The position numbers and the translations under genes are program-made. From an uncultured Actinomyces sp. (lineage in GTDB: Bacteria; Actinomycetota; Actinomycetes; Actinomycetales; Actinomycetaceae), in assembly GCA_900545825.1 (NCBI GenBank), contig URAS01000014.1, forward strand, positions 19,352-83,351: DNA of 64,000 nucleotides, in the 5' to 3' direction. Positions 56,087 through 63,799 of this stretch are shown piece after piece. The notes beneath the pieces are model-generated. The model was given only the letters and a program-made list of their open reading frames with translations, was not told the DNA's origin and did not search any database. The stretch's first letter is position 1; every line of letters begins with the position of its first letter.

Positions 56087-56721
56087 GCGTCTTCCCCTTC
56101 CGTAGCCGACGCCGAGCCGCCGCCCGAGACGGACGACGCCGACTCGACGATGTGGTCGACAAAGCCGTATTCCAGCGCCTCTTGCGCCGTGAACCAGTGG
56201 TCGCGGTCGGAGTCGGCGTTGATCTGCTCGACCGTCTTGCCCGTGCGCTCGGCCGTAATCGACGCGAGTTCGCGCTTCATCTGCAAGATAAGGTCGGCGT
56301 TGATGCGGATGTCCGACGCCGTGCCGGCGACGCCACCCGACGGCTGGTGCATGAGGATGCGCGCGTGGGGCGTCGCGTAGCGCTTGCCCGGCGCGCCCGC
56401 CGTGAGGAGCATCTGGCCCATCGACGCGGCCATGCCGACGGCGACGGTGACGACCTCGGGTTCGATGTACTGCATGGTGTCGTAGATCGCCATGCCCGCG
56501 GTCACCGAGCCGCCCGGCGAGTTGATGTAGAGATAGATGGGCGCCTTGGGATCTTCGGCAGCCAGCAGCATCATTTGGGCGCAGATGCGGTTCGCGTTGT
56601 CGTCGCGGACCTCTTCGCCCAGCCAGATGATGCGTTCTTTCATGAGCTTGGTGAAGATGCCGTCGGACAGCATGCTGGGCTGAGCCTGTCCCTCTTCGGC
56701 GCGAGGTACCTGTGCGGTCAC
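56083..56721 (-). CDS. clpP1: ATP-dependent Clp protease proteolytic subunit, ClpP1 type
   Basis: A 212-residue Clp peptidase. The triad is Ser100 in GMAASMGQMLL, His125 in LMHQPSGG and Asp174 in DRDHWFTA. An N-terminal propeptide of about 15-20 residues is present, as in other actinobacterial ClpP1 proteins that are processed. The C-terminus has an acidic Ser/Gly tail. GTG 56721 follows AAGGAGGAA at about 9 nt. It is first in clpP1-clpP2 and is separated from tig by a terminator. The promoter should lie in 56722-56820; ClgR-type control is usual in the phylum, but no site is claimed here. Confidence 0.95.
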   Translation of the reverse strand: MTAQVPRAEEGQAQPSMLSDGIFTKLMKERIIWLGEEVRDDNANRICAQMMLLAAEDPKAPIYLYINSPGGSVTAGMAIYDTMQYIEPEVVTVAVGMAASMGQMLLTAGAPGKRYATPHARILMHQPSGGVAGTASDIRINADLILQMKRELASITAERTGKTVEQINADSDRDHWFTAQEALEYGFVDHIVESASSVSGGGSASATEGEDA

Positions 56722-56820
56722 GGAAAGTTTCCTCCTTGGGTCCCTGGATATGACTCCAACTTAACGCAGGCGCGCGCCACACTCGCGCGAAGCGCGGCGT
56801 TTTCGCTGTCGGCGCATGGA

Positions 56821-56861
56821 AAAGTAAAAAGGCGCGGCGTGGGTCTCCCCCACGCCGCGCC
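56821..56861 (-). terminator. Rho-independent terminator after tig
   Basis: A 13-bp GC stem (56831-56843 with 56849-56861) with a short loop, followed on the minus strand by TTTTTACTTT. It is a classic intrinsic terminator, 26 bp after the tig stop. Confidence 0.93.
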
Positions 56862-56886
56862 CCTTCGCGTGGTGACGCGTCAGGCC

Positions 56887-58254
56887 TTATTCGTTGTCGG
56901 CCTGCTCGTCTTCGCCCTCCGAGTCGCCCTCGCCCTGGGCCTCGGCGGCCGCAGCGGCGGCGGCTTCGGCGGCAGCGGCGGCCTCTTCCTCGGCGGGATC
57001 CTTGGTGAAGACCGAGAGGTCGACCTCGTTGCCCTCGGTGTCCTTGACCGTGGCCTCGCGCAGCATGCGGGCGACCGCCTTGTTGCGCTGGAGCTCCTCG
57101 ATGATCATGGCGATCTGGTTCTGATCGCTGAGCAGCTGGCCCGCGTCGATGCCATAGGCCTGCGACATGTGGATGACGTAGTCGAGCAGCTCGCGCTGGC
57201 CGACCTCGATGCCGCGGTCGCGGACCAGGCGGTCGAGGAGGATCTGGTCGCGCAGGCCGTCGCGCAGCTCCTGCTCGGTCTTTTCCTTGTCCTCGTCCGA
57301 CGTGTCGTCGTCGATGCGGGCCTCGAGCTCCTGCTTGAGGACGCCCTCGGGGATCGGCACCTCGACGGTTTCGCGCAGGTGATCCATGAGCTTGTCGCGG
57401 GCCTGGATGGCCTGGTCGCCGGCCTTTGCCTGGGCAACCTGGGCACGCGCGTCCTCGCGCAGCTCGTCGACTGTGTCGAACTCCGAAGCCATTTGGACGA
57501 AGTCCTCGTCCAGCTCCGGCAGCTCGCGGACCTTAACGTCCTTGAGCGTCACCGTGACCTCGGCGTCCTCGCCGGCGTGCTCGCCGCCGCGCATCTGCGA
57601 GGTGAAGGTCGCCGTCTCGCCAGCCTTGAGGCCCTTGAGGGCATCGTCGATGCCGTCGAGCAGCGTGCCCGAACCGATCTCGTACGAGACGCCGGCCATC
57701 GAGTCGATCTCCTCGTCACCCAGGTGGGCGGCCAGGTCGATGGACGTGAAGTCGCCGTCCTCGGCGGCCCGGTCGACGCCCTTGAGCGAGCCGAAGCGGG
57801 CGCGCAGCGTGTCGATCTCCTCGTCGACCTCGGCATCCGTCACCTCGGCCGCGTCGACCGTGACCTCGACGCCGTCAAGCGACGGAAGCTCGAGCTCCGG
57901 CAGGACCTCGACCTCGGCCGTGAAGTTCAGGTCGCCCTCGCGGGCACCCTCGACGTTCGGGACGCCGGTGACGTCGACCTCGGGCTGGGCCAGCGGAACG
58001 AGGTTGTTCTCGTTGATCGCGGCCGAGTAGTACTCGCCGAGGTGCTGGTTAACGGCCTGCTCGATGACGTAGCCGCGGCCGATGCGCTGGTCGATGATCT
58101 GAGCGGGAACGTGACCGCGGCGGAAGCCCGGGACGTTCACCTGCTGCGACAGATCCTTGTACACCTCGTCGAGGGCCGGCTTCAGCTCGTCGTAAGGCAC
58201 CTCGACCGAGATCTTGACCTTGGTGGGTTCCAGGGTCTCCACGCTGCTCTTCAT
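56887..58254 (-). CDS. tig: Trigger factor, ribosome-associated chaperone/prolyl isomerase
   Basis: A 455-residue chaperone that binds the ribosomal exit tunnel. The N-terminal domain has the ribosome-binding signature GFRRGHVP (43-50). The FKBP-type isomerase domain spans about 160-245 (VDRAAEDGDFTSIDL, then ATFTSQMRGG), and a helical C-terminal domain follows. It ends with an Ala/Glu-rich acidic tail of about 40 residues typical of actinobacteria. ATG 58254 has TTTGGAG upstream. A promoter and a structured leader precede it. Confidence 0.96.
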   Translation of the reverse strand: MKSSVETLEPTKVKISVEVPYDELKPALDEVYKDLSQQVNVPGFRRGHVPAQIIDQRIGRGYVIEQAVNQHLGEYYSAAINENNLVPLAQPEVDVTGVPNVEGAREGDLNFTAEVEVLPELELPSLDGVEVTVDAAEVTDAEVDEEIDTLRARFGSLKGVDRAAEDGDFTSIDLAAHLGDEEIDSMAGVSYEIGSGTLLDGIDDALKGLKAGETATFTSQMRGGEHAGEDAEVTVTLKDVKVRELPELDEDFVQMASEFDTVDELREDARAQVAQAKAGDQAIQARDKLMDHLRETVEVPIPEGVLKQELEARIDDDTSDEDKEKTEQELRDGLRDQILLDRLVRDRGIEVGQRELLDYVIHMSQAYGIDAGQLLSDQNQIAMIIEELQRNKAVARMLREATVKDTEGNEVDLSVFTKDPAEEEAAAAAEAAAAAAAEAQGEGDSEGEDEQADNE

Positions 58255-58284
58255 GCAGTTGCTCCAAACACGCTTGTCTATTCA

Positions 58285-58314
58285 CTCCCTCTCGGGAGCC
58301 CCACGGGTGTGGGC
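58285..58314 (-). promoter_or_regulatory. Two small hairpins in the tig leader
   Basis: CTCCC/GGGAG (58285-58298) and CCCAC/GTGGG (58300-58313) form two adjacent stems within the roughly 70-nt leader of tig. They could tune translation or stability; no known riboswitch matches. Confidence 0.35.
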
Positions 58315-58327
58315 ACAGTTCGCGACT

Positions 58328-58333
58328 ATCCTA
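58328..58333 (-). promoter_or_regulatory. -10 hexamer (TAGGAT) of tig
   Basis: On the minus strand TAGGAT has TTGTCC 18 nt upstream as a plausible -35. Transcription would start near 58320, giving a leader of about 65-70 nt. Confidence 0.5.
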
Positions 58334-58359
58334 ATGAACAACAACAACGATGGACAATT

Positions 58360-58399
58360 GAAGAAGGTGGCCACCGCCGAGGCGTCGACCACCTTCTTC
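58360..58399 (-). terminator. Hairpin after the response-regulator gene
   Basis: GAAGAAGGTGG (58360-58370) pairs with CCACCTTCTTC (58389-58399), and T-rich sequence follows on the minus strand (TTGTTGTTGTT). It begins 4 bp after the response-regulator stop and ends the three-gene operon. Confidence 0.8.
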
Positions 58400-58403
58400 T
58401 CGT

Positions 58404-58883
58404 CTAGTCGGTTCCGCGAAGGTGCTGCATGACGCGTTCGGAATCGAGCACCTTGAGGTAGCGCAGCGGCTCGAGGTCGGCCTTGATGACGTATTCGGTC
58501 AGCTGGGTACGCAGCGTGTCACGCAGGTCGTCGGGATCCCACGGCTTCGTGATGTAGTGGTCCAGCCCAGCGTCGTTCAACGCGCGAATCGTGTCTGCCA
58601 GGTCGGCCTGGCCCGTTACCAGCACGGTGCGGGCGTCGACCGTGCGCTCGTCGCCTTGCATCTCGACGAGGAAGTCGACCCCCGATTTCCCCGGCAGGCG
58701 GTGGTCGGCCAAGACCGTGGCGATGACGTCACCGTCGGCGTCGACCTCGTCGACCACGTCCCAGGCGTCCTCGACGTTTTCGGCAGGCTCAAGTCTCACG
58801 ACCGACGAGAACTCCTCGAGGTCGCGCAGAATCGCGTTGCGCACTTCCGGTTCGTCCTCGAGGACGATTACTGCAAGATTCAT
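58404..58883 (-). CDS. Single-domain response regulator (CheY-like)
   Basis: A 159-residue receiver domain with all functional residues: acidic pair Asp10/Glu11 (LEDEPEV), phospho-acceptor Asp60 (LADHRLPG), Thr90 (VLVTGQAD) and Lys113 (YITKPWD). After about residue 130 there is only a 30-residue helical tail, no DNA-binding or enzymatic output. It begins 4 bp after the stop of the histidine kinase, with AAGGAG upstream, so the kinase is its likely partner. Output must come from protein-protein contact, perhaps with the kinase, the transporter or another regulator. Confidence 0.9.
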   Translation of the reverse strand: MNLAVIVLEDEPEVRNAILRDLEEFSSVVRLEPAENVEDAWDVVDEVDADGDVIATVLADHRLPGKSGVDFLVEMQGDERTVDARTVLVTGQADLADTIRALNDAGLDHYITKPWDPDDLRDTLRTQLTEYVIKADLEPLRYLKVLDSERVMQHLRGTD

Positions 58884-58887
58884 CGTG

Positions 58888-60864
58888 TTACTCCTTCGGC
58901 AACGTGTCGGGCTGGTCAGGAACCTGCGGGCCAGCAATGGGCAACGTGACGCTCATACAGGCGCCATGATCGGAACTGGAGGCCTTGATGTGGCCACCGT
59001 GAGCGTCAATGATCTGGCGACAAATTCCCAAGCCCATCCCCAGACCGTAATGGACAGTCCCCTGCTTTGTCGTGAAACGCGGGAGGAAGATCCGTTCGAG
59101 CAGCTCGTCGGGGATTCCGGGCCCGTTGTCTTCGACGCGCACCCGGATCTCGTCGTCGCCGTGACGGGTCGCGGTGATGGTGATTTCGGGGTGCTCGGTG
59201 GTGTCGGCCATCGCCTCGGCCGCGTTGACGACGATGTTCGTCCACACCTGTTCCAGCCGGGAGGGGTAGCAGACGATCGTCGGCAGGTCCGGATCGTAGT
59301 GGCGATTGATCGTCACGCCGGAGAGCTGGGGTGCGGCCAGGCGCAGGCAGTCCTCGATTCCTTCGGGAATGTTGACGTCCTTTACCAGGTATTCGCCCGA
59401 CCGCGAGTACGACCGCAACGACTGGACGAGGCCAGTGATGCGACGGGCGGCGATCCCGATGTCGCGGAGCGACGAGCCGATGTTGTGGACCGCGGTGAGG
59501 GCTGTGAACGACGCCTTGTTGCGGGCGATCTTCTTGGCCGCGCGCGGCTCCTTGACCCCCATCGACACGAGCTGCGCGGCCAGCTGGCGGTCGCCGCCCA
59601 GCTGTTCGGCAAGCTCGCGGGTCAGGCGACGCTGGTCCCTGGGCGCCAACCATTCACCCTCCCTGGCCGTCGCGAGGACCTGCTGGGCCCCCTGCGGCGC
59701 CTTGACCGAGCCCAGCAGCGTGTCCGTATCGAAGCCGACGTGGTCGGTGGCGCGGACGATCGCCGCGATCGGGTTGTTGAGCTCGTGGGCGATTCCCGCA
59801 GCCATCTGGCCCAACATGGCGAACTGGGCGGCCTCTTCGAGCTCGGAGCGGGCGGCCCGCAACTCCTCGGCGGTGGCGCGCGCGGTCTTCTCGTGTTCAA
59901 TTTCCAGCTGCTCGGCCAGGCGTTCCTTTTCGATGTGGAGCTGCTCGGCGCGCACCAGGCGGTCCGACAGCGCTCTCAGGGACACCATGGCGAGGACGGC
60001 CGTGAGGTCGGGCTTCTCGGCCATCACCCGCTCGAGCTGCTCCATCGTGATCCTCACGGCGACGACGGGCGTCGTCGTCTTCGCCGTGAACGCCCCGAGC
60101 GAGCGGCGCGTGAACGAGTTGAGGCCGATCAGCGGGCCAGACGACGCGTGGTGGAGGAGGACGTCGGCGCCGTCCTCGGACTGCTGGTGCAGCGCGACCG
60201 AGCCGGAGAGGATGAGGTAGACGCCCCTCACCGGCCAGCCCTGGCGGGTGAGGTGGACGCCCGCCGGCAGTTCCAGGCGAGGACGGGGGCCGAGGACCTC
60301 CTCGATGATCTCGAGCATGTGGGTCGCTAGCTCGCCCGACGTCATCTTGAGCTGCCGCGAGAACTCGGCGGCGCCGTCGGTGATGAGGTTATCGGCCTGG
60401 TCGAAGATGCCCTTCGACCACGGCTCGTCGGGGTGCCGGTACGTCACCCAGCGGGTGAGCCGCCGCGCAATCTGGCGGGTGAGCACCTGGTCGGTCACCG
60501 GATCGGTCATGACCGACAGGATTTGTCCGCCGTCGAGCGAGCGCGCCAGGTCGTCGTGCGTCGAGCGCGTCGTCACGAGGATGAACCGGGTCTCGTCGAA
60601 TCCCGGGCGAGCAGCCAGTGTGTCGATCGCGTCGTCGACGTTGCCCACGGACGACGAGAGGATGCACACGGGGATGAACGTCGCGGGATCGGCGAATTCG
60701 TCGTCCATGCCGGCCGCGGCCTCGGGGTTCTCGAAGAACTTCACCGTGAGGATCGGGAGCGTCTGGGTGATGTAGTCGCCCAGCTGCTGTGCGTGGTCCA
60801 GCTGGCCGACGATCGGGACGATGACGCGCGGCTGATCGACGCTGATTGAGGCAGTCGTATCCAT
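58888..60864 (-). CDS. Soluble sensor histidine kinase with cyclic-nucleotide-binding-like domain
   Basis: A 658-residue cytoplasmic kinase without transmembrane helices. Order: residues 1-140 look like a receiver-type alpha/beta domain without an obvious phospho-acceptor Asp; about 190-290 form a cNMP-binding-type beta-barrel (VYLILSGSVALHQQ, then GPLIGLNSF); 295-350 is a coiled coil; the phosphorylated His360 lies in GIAHELNNPIAAI; and the ATPase domain has NIVVNAAEAM (543-552), DNGPGIP (579-585) and GLGMGLG (607-613). Between the two DHp helices (about 375-455) is an extra segment of about 80 residues not seen in ordinary kinases. ATG 60864 follows GGGGAGTG and lies 7 nt after the DASS transporter stop. 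Signal unknown. Confidence 0.88.
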   Translation of the reverse strand: MDTTASISVDQPRVIVPIVGQLDHAQQLGDYITQTLPILTVKFFENPEAAAGMDDEFADPATFIPVCILSSSVGNVDDAIDTLAARPGFDETRFILVTTRSTHDDLARSLDGGQILSVMTDPVTDQVLTRQIARRLTRWVTYRHPDEPWSKGIFDQADNLITDGAAEFSRQLKMTSGELATHMLEIIEEVLGPRPRLELPAGVHLTRQGWPVRGVYLILSGSVALHQQSEDGADVLLHHASSGPLIGLNSFTRRSLGAFTAKTTTPVVAVRITMEQLERVMAEKPDLTAVLAMVSLRALSDRLVRAEQLHIEKERLAEQLEIEHEKTARATAEELRAARSELEEAAQFAMLGQMAAGIAHELNNPIAAIVRATDHVGFDTDTLLGSVKAPQGAQQVLATAREGEWLAPRDQRRLTRELAEQLGGDRQLAAQLVSMGVKEPRAAKKIARNKASFTALTAVHNIGSSLRDIGIAARRITGLVQSLRSYSRSGEYLVKDVNIPEGIEDCLRLAAPQLSGVTINRHYDPDLPTIVCYPSRLEQVWTNIVVNAAEAMADTTEHPEITITATRHGDDEIRVRVEDNGPGIPDELLERIFLPRFTTKQGTVHYGLGMGLGICRQIIDAHGGHIKASSSDHGACMSVTLPIAGPQVPDQPDTLPKE

Positions 60865-60871
60865 CACTCCC

Positions 60872-62323
60872 CTATCCGATGAAGCCCAGCAGGTGCCAGT
60901 ACATCGGCGTGAGCGTGACGAGGAGGAGCACGCCAACCAGGCCGACGATGAGGCCGTTCTTGGCCATGGCCTTGGTTGTCACCTCGCCCGACGAGTAGGC
61001 GATGGCGTTCGGCGGGGTCGAGATTGGCAGGCACATGGCCAGCGAGCACGAAATCGCCAGGACGACGCCGATTTGTACCGACGCGTGCGCCAGCGAGCCC
61101 GTGGCCAGCGACAGGCCGATCGGGACGACGAGGTTGGCGGTCGCCGAGTTCGAGATGACGTTCGAGAGAGCCAGGGCGAACAGTCCGAGGCCGAGGAACA
61201 GGAGGATGCCGGGCAGCGAGGCCCAGTCGATCGAGCCGACCAGCCACTTGTCGAGGCCCGTCGCACCCACCCCGTCGCCGAGGGCGATACCGCCGCCGAC
61301 CAGCCACAGCACGGGCCAGTCGAGTTTCTTCAGGTCCTTGCCGGTCATCACCGACGCGCCCAGGAGGACGACGACCGGGATGAAGCCGACGATGTAGGAC
61401 GAGATGCCGTGCAGCGCCTCGGTCATCCACAGGATGATCGTCACACCGGCGGTGATGTAGAAGATGATCTCGTTCTTGGACGTGCCAAACTTCGCATCGA
61501 GGGCGACCTCGATCGTCACGTCTTTGGGGATCATCGTGAACGCGATGAGCGCCCAGCTGAGCAGCAGCATGACGAGCATGTAGGGGAACGCGGCGATCGT
61601 CCAGTCGAAGAACGAAATAGTGATGCCGCGCTGCGCGAGGGCGGCCAGCGCGATGGCGTTCGGAGGCGTGCCCACCGGCGTGCCGATGCCGCCGATGTTC
61701 GCAGCGACGGGGATCGAGAGGGCGACGCCCGTGCGGGCCTTGCCGGCGGGAAGCGACGCGATGACGGGGACGAGAACGGCAAACATCGTCGCCGTCGTCG
61801 CCGTGTTCGACATGAACATCGACAACAGGCCGGTGACCAGCATGATTCCGAGGACGGTCGCGCGCGGCGAGCCCTTGAACGGCTTGAGGAAGACCGCGGC
61901 GAGGCCGCGATCGACGCCGTATTTGGCGGCGCCGTCGGCGATGAGGAAGCCGCCGAGGAACAGCATGACGACGGGGTTCGCGAGGGCCGCGAAGAATTCT
62001 TTGTAGACCGGCGCGTCCTTGGGGACGGCCATGATCGCCTTGTCGGAGATGAGGAGGATCTCCGCCATGATGACGAAGACCGCGGTGGCGACCAGCGGGA
62101 TGGCCTCGGTCACCCACAGGACGATCGCGGCGATGAAGATCGACAGCATCCGCTCGCCCGATTCGCTGAGGCCGGGGATGTCGATGAAGAAGGGAACGAG
62201 GAATCCGACGATCGCCAGGATCTGGCCGACGATCTGGAGTTTTGATTGACGTTGTTGGGGACGTTTACCACGGACCCGGCGTGGCTTCGCTGCCGACGGG
62301 GACGGGCGAGCGGCTTCAGACAT
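60872..62323 (-). CDS. DASS-family sodium:dicarboxylate/anion symporter
   Basis: A 483-residue membrane transporter with about eleven to thirteen hydrophobic segments. The two SNT-type sodium/substrate motifs are present: SNTATTATM in the first repeat and SNSATANL in the second, each followed by a TPPNAIA segment (VGTPPNAIALAAL and ISTPPNAIAYSSG). Members carry succinate, malate, citrate, sulfate or phosphate; the motifs favour C4-dicarboxylates. A basic cytoplasmic N-terminus of about 35 residues precedes the first helix. ATG 62323 has GAGGTG 6 nt upstream. It is first in an operon with a kinase and a receiver protein, which suggests signalling related to uptake of its substrate. Confidence 0.9.
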   Translation of the reverse strand: MSEAARPSPSAAKPRRVRGKRPQQRQSKLQIVGQILAIVGFLVPFFIDIPGLSESGERMLSIFIAAIVLWVTEAIPLVATAVFVIMAEILLISDKAIMAVPKDAPVYKEFFAALANPVVMLFLGGFLIADGAAKYGVDRGLAAVFLKPFKGSPRATVLGIMLVTGLLSMFMSNTATTATMFAVLVPVIASLPAGKARTGVALSIPVAANIGGIGTPVGTPPNAIALAALAQRGITISFFDWTIAAFPYMLVMLLLSWALIAFTMIPKDVTIEVALDAKFGTSKNEIIFYITAGVTIILWMTEALHGISSYIVGFIPVVVLLGASVMTGKDLKKLDWPVLWLVGGGIALGDGVGATGLDKWLVGSIDWASLPGILLFLGLGLFALALSNVISNSATANLVVPIGLSLATGSLAHASVQIGVVLAISCSLAMCLPISTPPNAIAYSSGEVTTKAMAKNGLIVGLVGVLLLVTLTPMYWHLLGFIG

Positions 62324-62353
62324 CTGGCACCTCGCTAACATAGGGACGTTTAT

Positions 62354-62376
62354 GTCACACTGTAGCCGCGTGTGAC
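62354..62376. promoter_or_regulatory. Inverted repeat upstream of the DASS operon, candidate operator
   Basis: GTCACAC (62354-62360) and GTGTGAC (62370-62376) are perfect inverted repeats with a 9-nt spacer, centred 42 bp before the DASS start codon. The position fits a regulator-binding site; the protein is unknown. Confidence 0.4.
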
Positions 62377-62599
62377 GTATTCCGCACCGATTTGGAGGAC
62401 ATAGGTCCCAATTATCGGGGGGGTGAGGGCACCCGCCGGGGTCGCGTTGGACTCGTCACGGTCTATCCCTGGCCTACGGAAGCCCGGCAGGGGCTTCCGG
62501 GACGCGCCGGAGTTCTGGTGCCGGATTTGGCGCCCTCATGTGGGAAAACGCGACGTCGTCGACGATGGATCGGCGACGACAGCGAAAGGGTAAAAAGAG

Positions 62600-62673
62600 T
62601 CGGGGCGACAGGATTTGAACCTGCGACCCCCCGCTCCCAAAGCGGGTGCGCTACCAAACTGCGCCACGCCCCG
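62600..62673 (-). tRNA. tRNA-Pro (anticodon TGG)
   Basis: On the minus strand the gene runs from CGGGGCG (acceptor) through a D-arm with GGTAGC, the anticodon loop TTTGGGA, and the T-arm GGTTCAAATCC to the complementary CGCCCCG and discriminator A. CCA is not encoded. A T-run (CTCTTTTTA) follows as terminator. It is transcribed away from tRNA-Gly and in the same direction as the DASS operon. Confidence 0.96.
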
Positions 62674-62735
62674 TTGGCCGCATTTCGCGACGCGGCCCTG
62701 ACTTACGCTACACTGAGTGGCGGCCGAAACGCCAA

Positions 62736-62809
62736 GCGAGTGTAGCTCAATGGTAGAGCATCTGCCTTCCAAGCTGATGACGCGGGTTCGATTCCCGTCA
62801 CTCGCTCCA
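62736..62809 (+). tRNA. tRNA-Gly (anticodon TCC)
   Basis: GCGAGTG acceptor stem, D-arm AGCTCAATGGTAGAGC, anticodon loop CTTCCAA, T-arm GGTTCGATTCC, closing CACTCGC, discriminator T and an encoded CCA (62807-62809). TACACT at 62709-62714 is a likely -10. It lies 62 bp from the divergent tRNA-Pro. The sequence downstream has weaker codon bias than the rest of the window. Confidence 0.97.
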
Positions 62810-63073
62810 TTGCTTACTCTGGACACGGGGAGGCCGACTCTCTCGGGCGACCTCCCGGATAGCGTTCTAGTTCATCGCGGTAAATCGCGTCGGGACCAGC
62901 CACTCCCCTGGTACCTGAATGTTCCGAGGGCACAGCAGAAGGCGCGAGAAGGTTACCCGAAAGCCCGGACCGCCGGAAGGTGCGCGGACAAACAGGAATC
63001 ACAACTAGTCACGGCGGGCGTGCTGGCCGTCGTCTGCCCCCCATCAGCCATGAAGAGTCCGTGGAATCGCGAC
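62810..63073. other. Non-coding stretch after tRNA-Gly
   Basis: About 260 bp in which I find no gene, RNA or clear promoter. A reading frame runs through on the plus strand, but it enters from the tRNA gene and its codons do not look selected before about 63050. No copy of the tRNA-Gly 3' end (attachment-site duplicate) was found in the window. Confidence 0.5.
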
Positions 63074-63328
63074 ATGTCACCGTCGATCGACGTGTTCCCA
63101 ACGACGGGCGTGATGCCGCTCGTCGAGCAGACTCGGGCTCGTGTAGAAGAGCTGCTCCAAGACCTCCTCGATTCCTACCCGACCCGTTCAACCATCGAGG
63201 TCAAGACATTCACCAACGCTAAAGGCGACGACGATCCGCACCCTGTAGACGTCTCAACGCGGTGGGAACCAGAGCTGGGAGTTGGGTGCGCTTACTACCT
63301 CGATGGCGAGTGGGTCGCTAGCACGTGA
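63074..63328 (+). CDS. Hypothetical protein (first reading frame of a possibly broken pair)
   Basis: About 84 residues from ATG 63074; ATG 63050 and ATG 63113 are alternatives, none with a good ribosome-binding site. The region from about 63113 reads as coding, with an acidic helix (VEQTRARVEELLQDLLDSY) and then a strand-rich segment ending LGVGCAYYLDGEWVAST. Third-position G/C is lower than in neighbouring genes. I recognise no family. The TGA stop at 63326 is in frame with the coding-looking sequence after it, and a GTG overlaps the stop (GTGA at 63325). Confidence 0.4.
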   Translation: MSPSIDVFPTTGVMPLVEQTRARVEELLQDLLDSYPTRSTIEVKTFTNAKGDDDPHPVDVSTRWEPELGVGCAYYLDGEWVAST

Positions 63329-63685
63329 CCTTCCTGCTTCGCGCGTCGAGACGACGATCTCGTTACCGAGGATGACGTTGCAGTCGCGGCCGAAGGCGGC
63401 GACGCCGACTATCCGCGAGAGTTTCTCGGCCGCTGGTACCTTGTCGGCGAGCTTGCAGAGAACGGCGTTGATCCGGCAATCTTGGACCTCATTGATCAAC
63501 AAACACACTATTGGGATGACGAACGAGGCTTTGGTGGCTCCGCCATCGAATCGAGAGGATACGGTCTGGTGGCCGCTGCGCTCGCCGAGGCCACTAAGGG
63601 CATCGCGACGCCGCCGGTCGAGATGAGCGTTGACAGCGGCGGGGGCGCGACCCGCGGCCCGGGCCCACATGAGGACGAAATGTGA
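63325..63685 (+). pseudogene. Remnant or frameshifted second reading frame
   Basis: From about 63341 to the TGA at 63683 the plus strand reads as a good protein-coding frame (G-first codons such as GAC, GAG, GCC), giving an acidic sequence with FLGRWYLVGELAENGVDPA and THYWDDERGFGG. It has no ATG or GTG in frame; the only start is a TTG at 63482, in mid-domain. A GTG at 63325 overlapping the previous stop is in a different frame that ends at 63375. A single base change or an indel near 63330-63375 would explain this. Function unknown. Confidence 0.4.
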
Positions 63686-63799
63686 CTTCTTTGGCGGTGT
63701 AAGTGTCCTAATTGCAATGAAAAATGGCTCATACAGCGGTGCGAGTCAGGGCGCTCCACCGCGGTTTCCCGCACACCGTGGGAACCTGCATCCTGCGGA

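Noticed and set aside
62536..62826. Protein-coding frames across the two tRNA genes.
   Set aside because: They run through complete tRNA cloverleafs and have no ribosome-binding site or conserved product.
63254..63670. A 138-codon minus-strand frame near the right end.
   Set aside because: The plus strand here has G-first, GC-third codons typical of real genes; the minus frame looks like its shadow.
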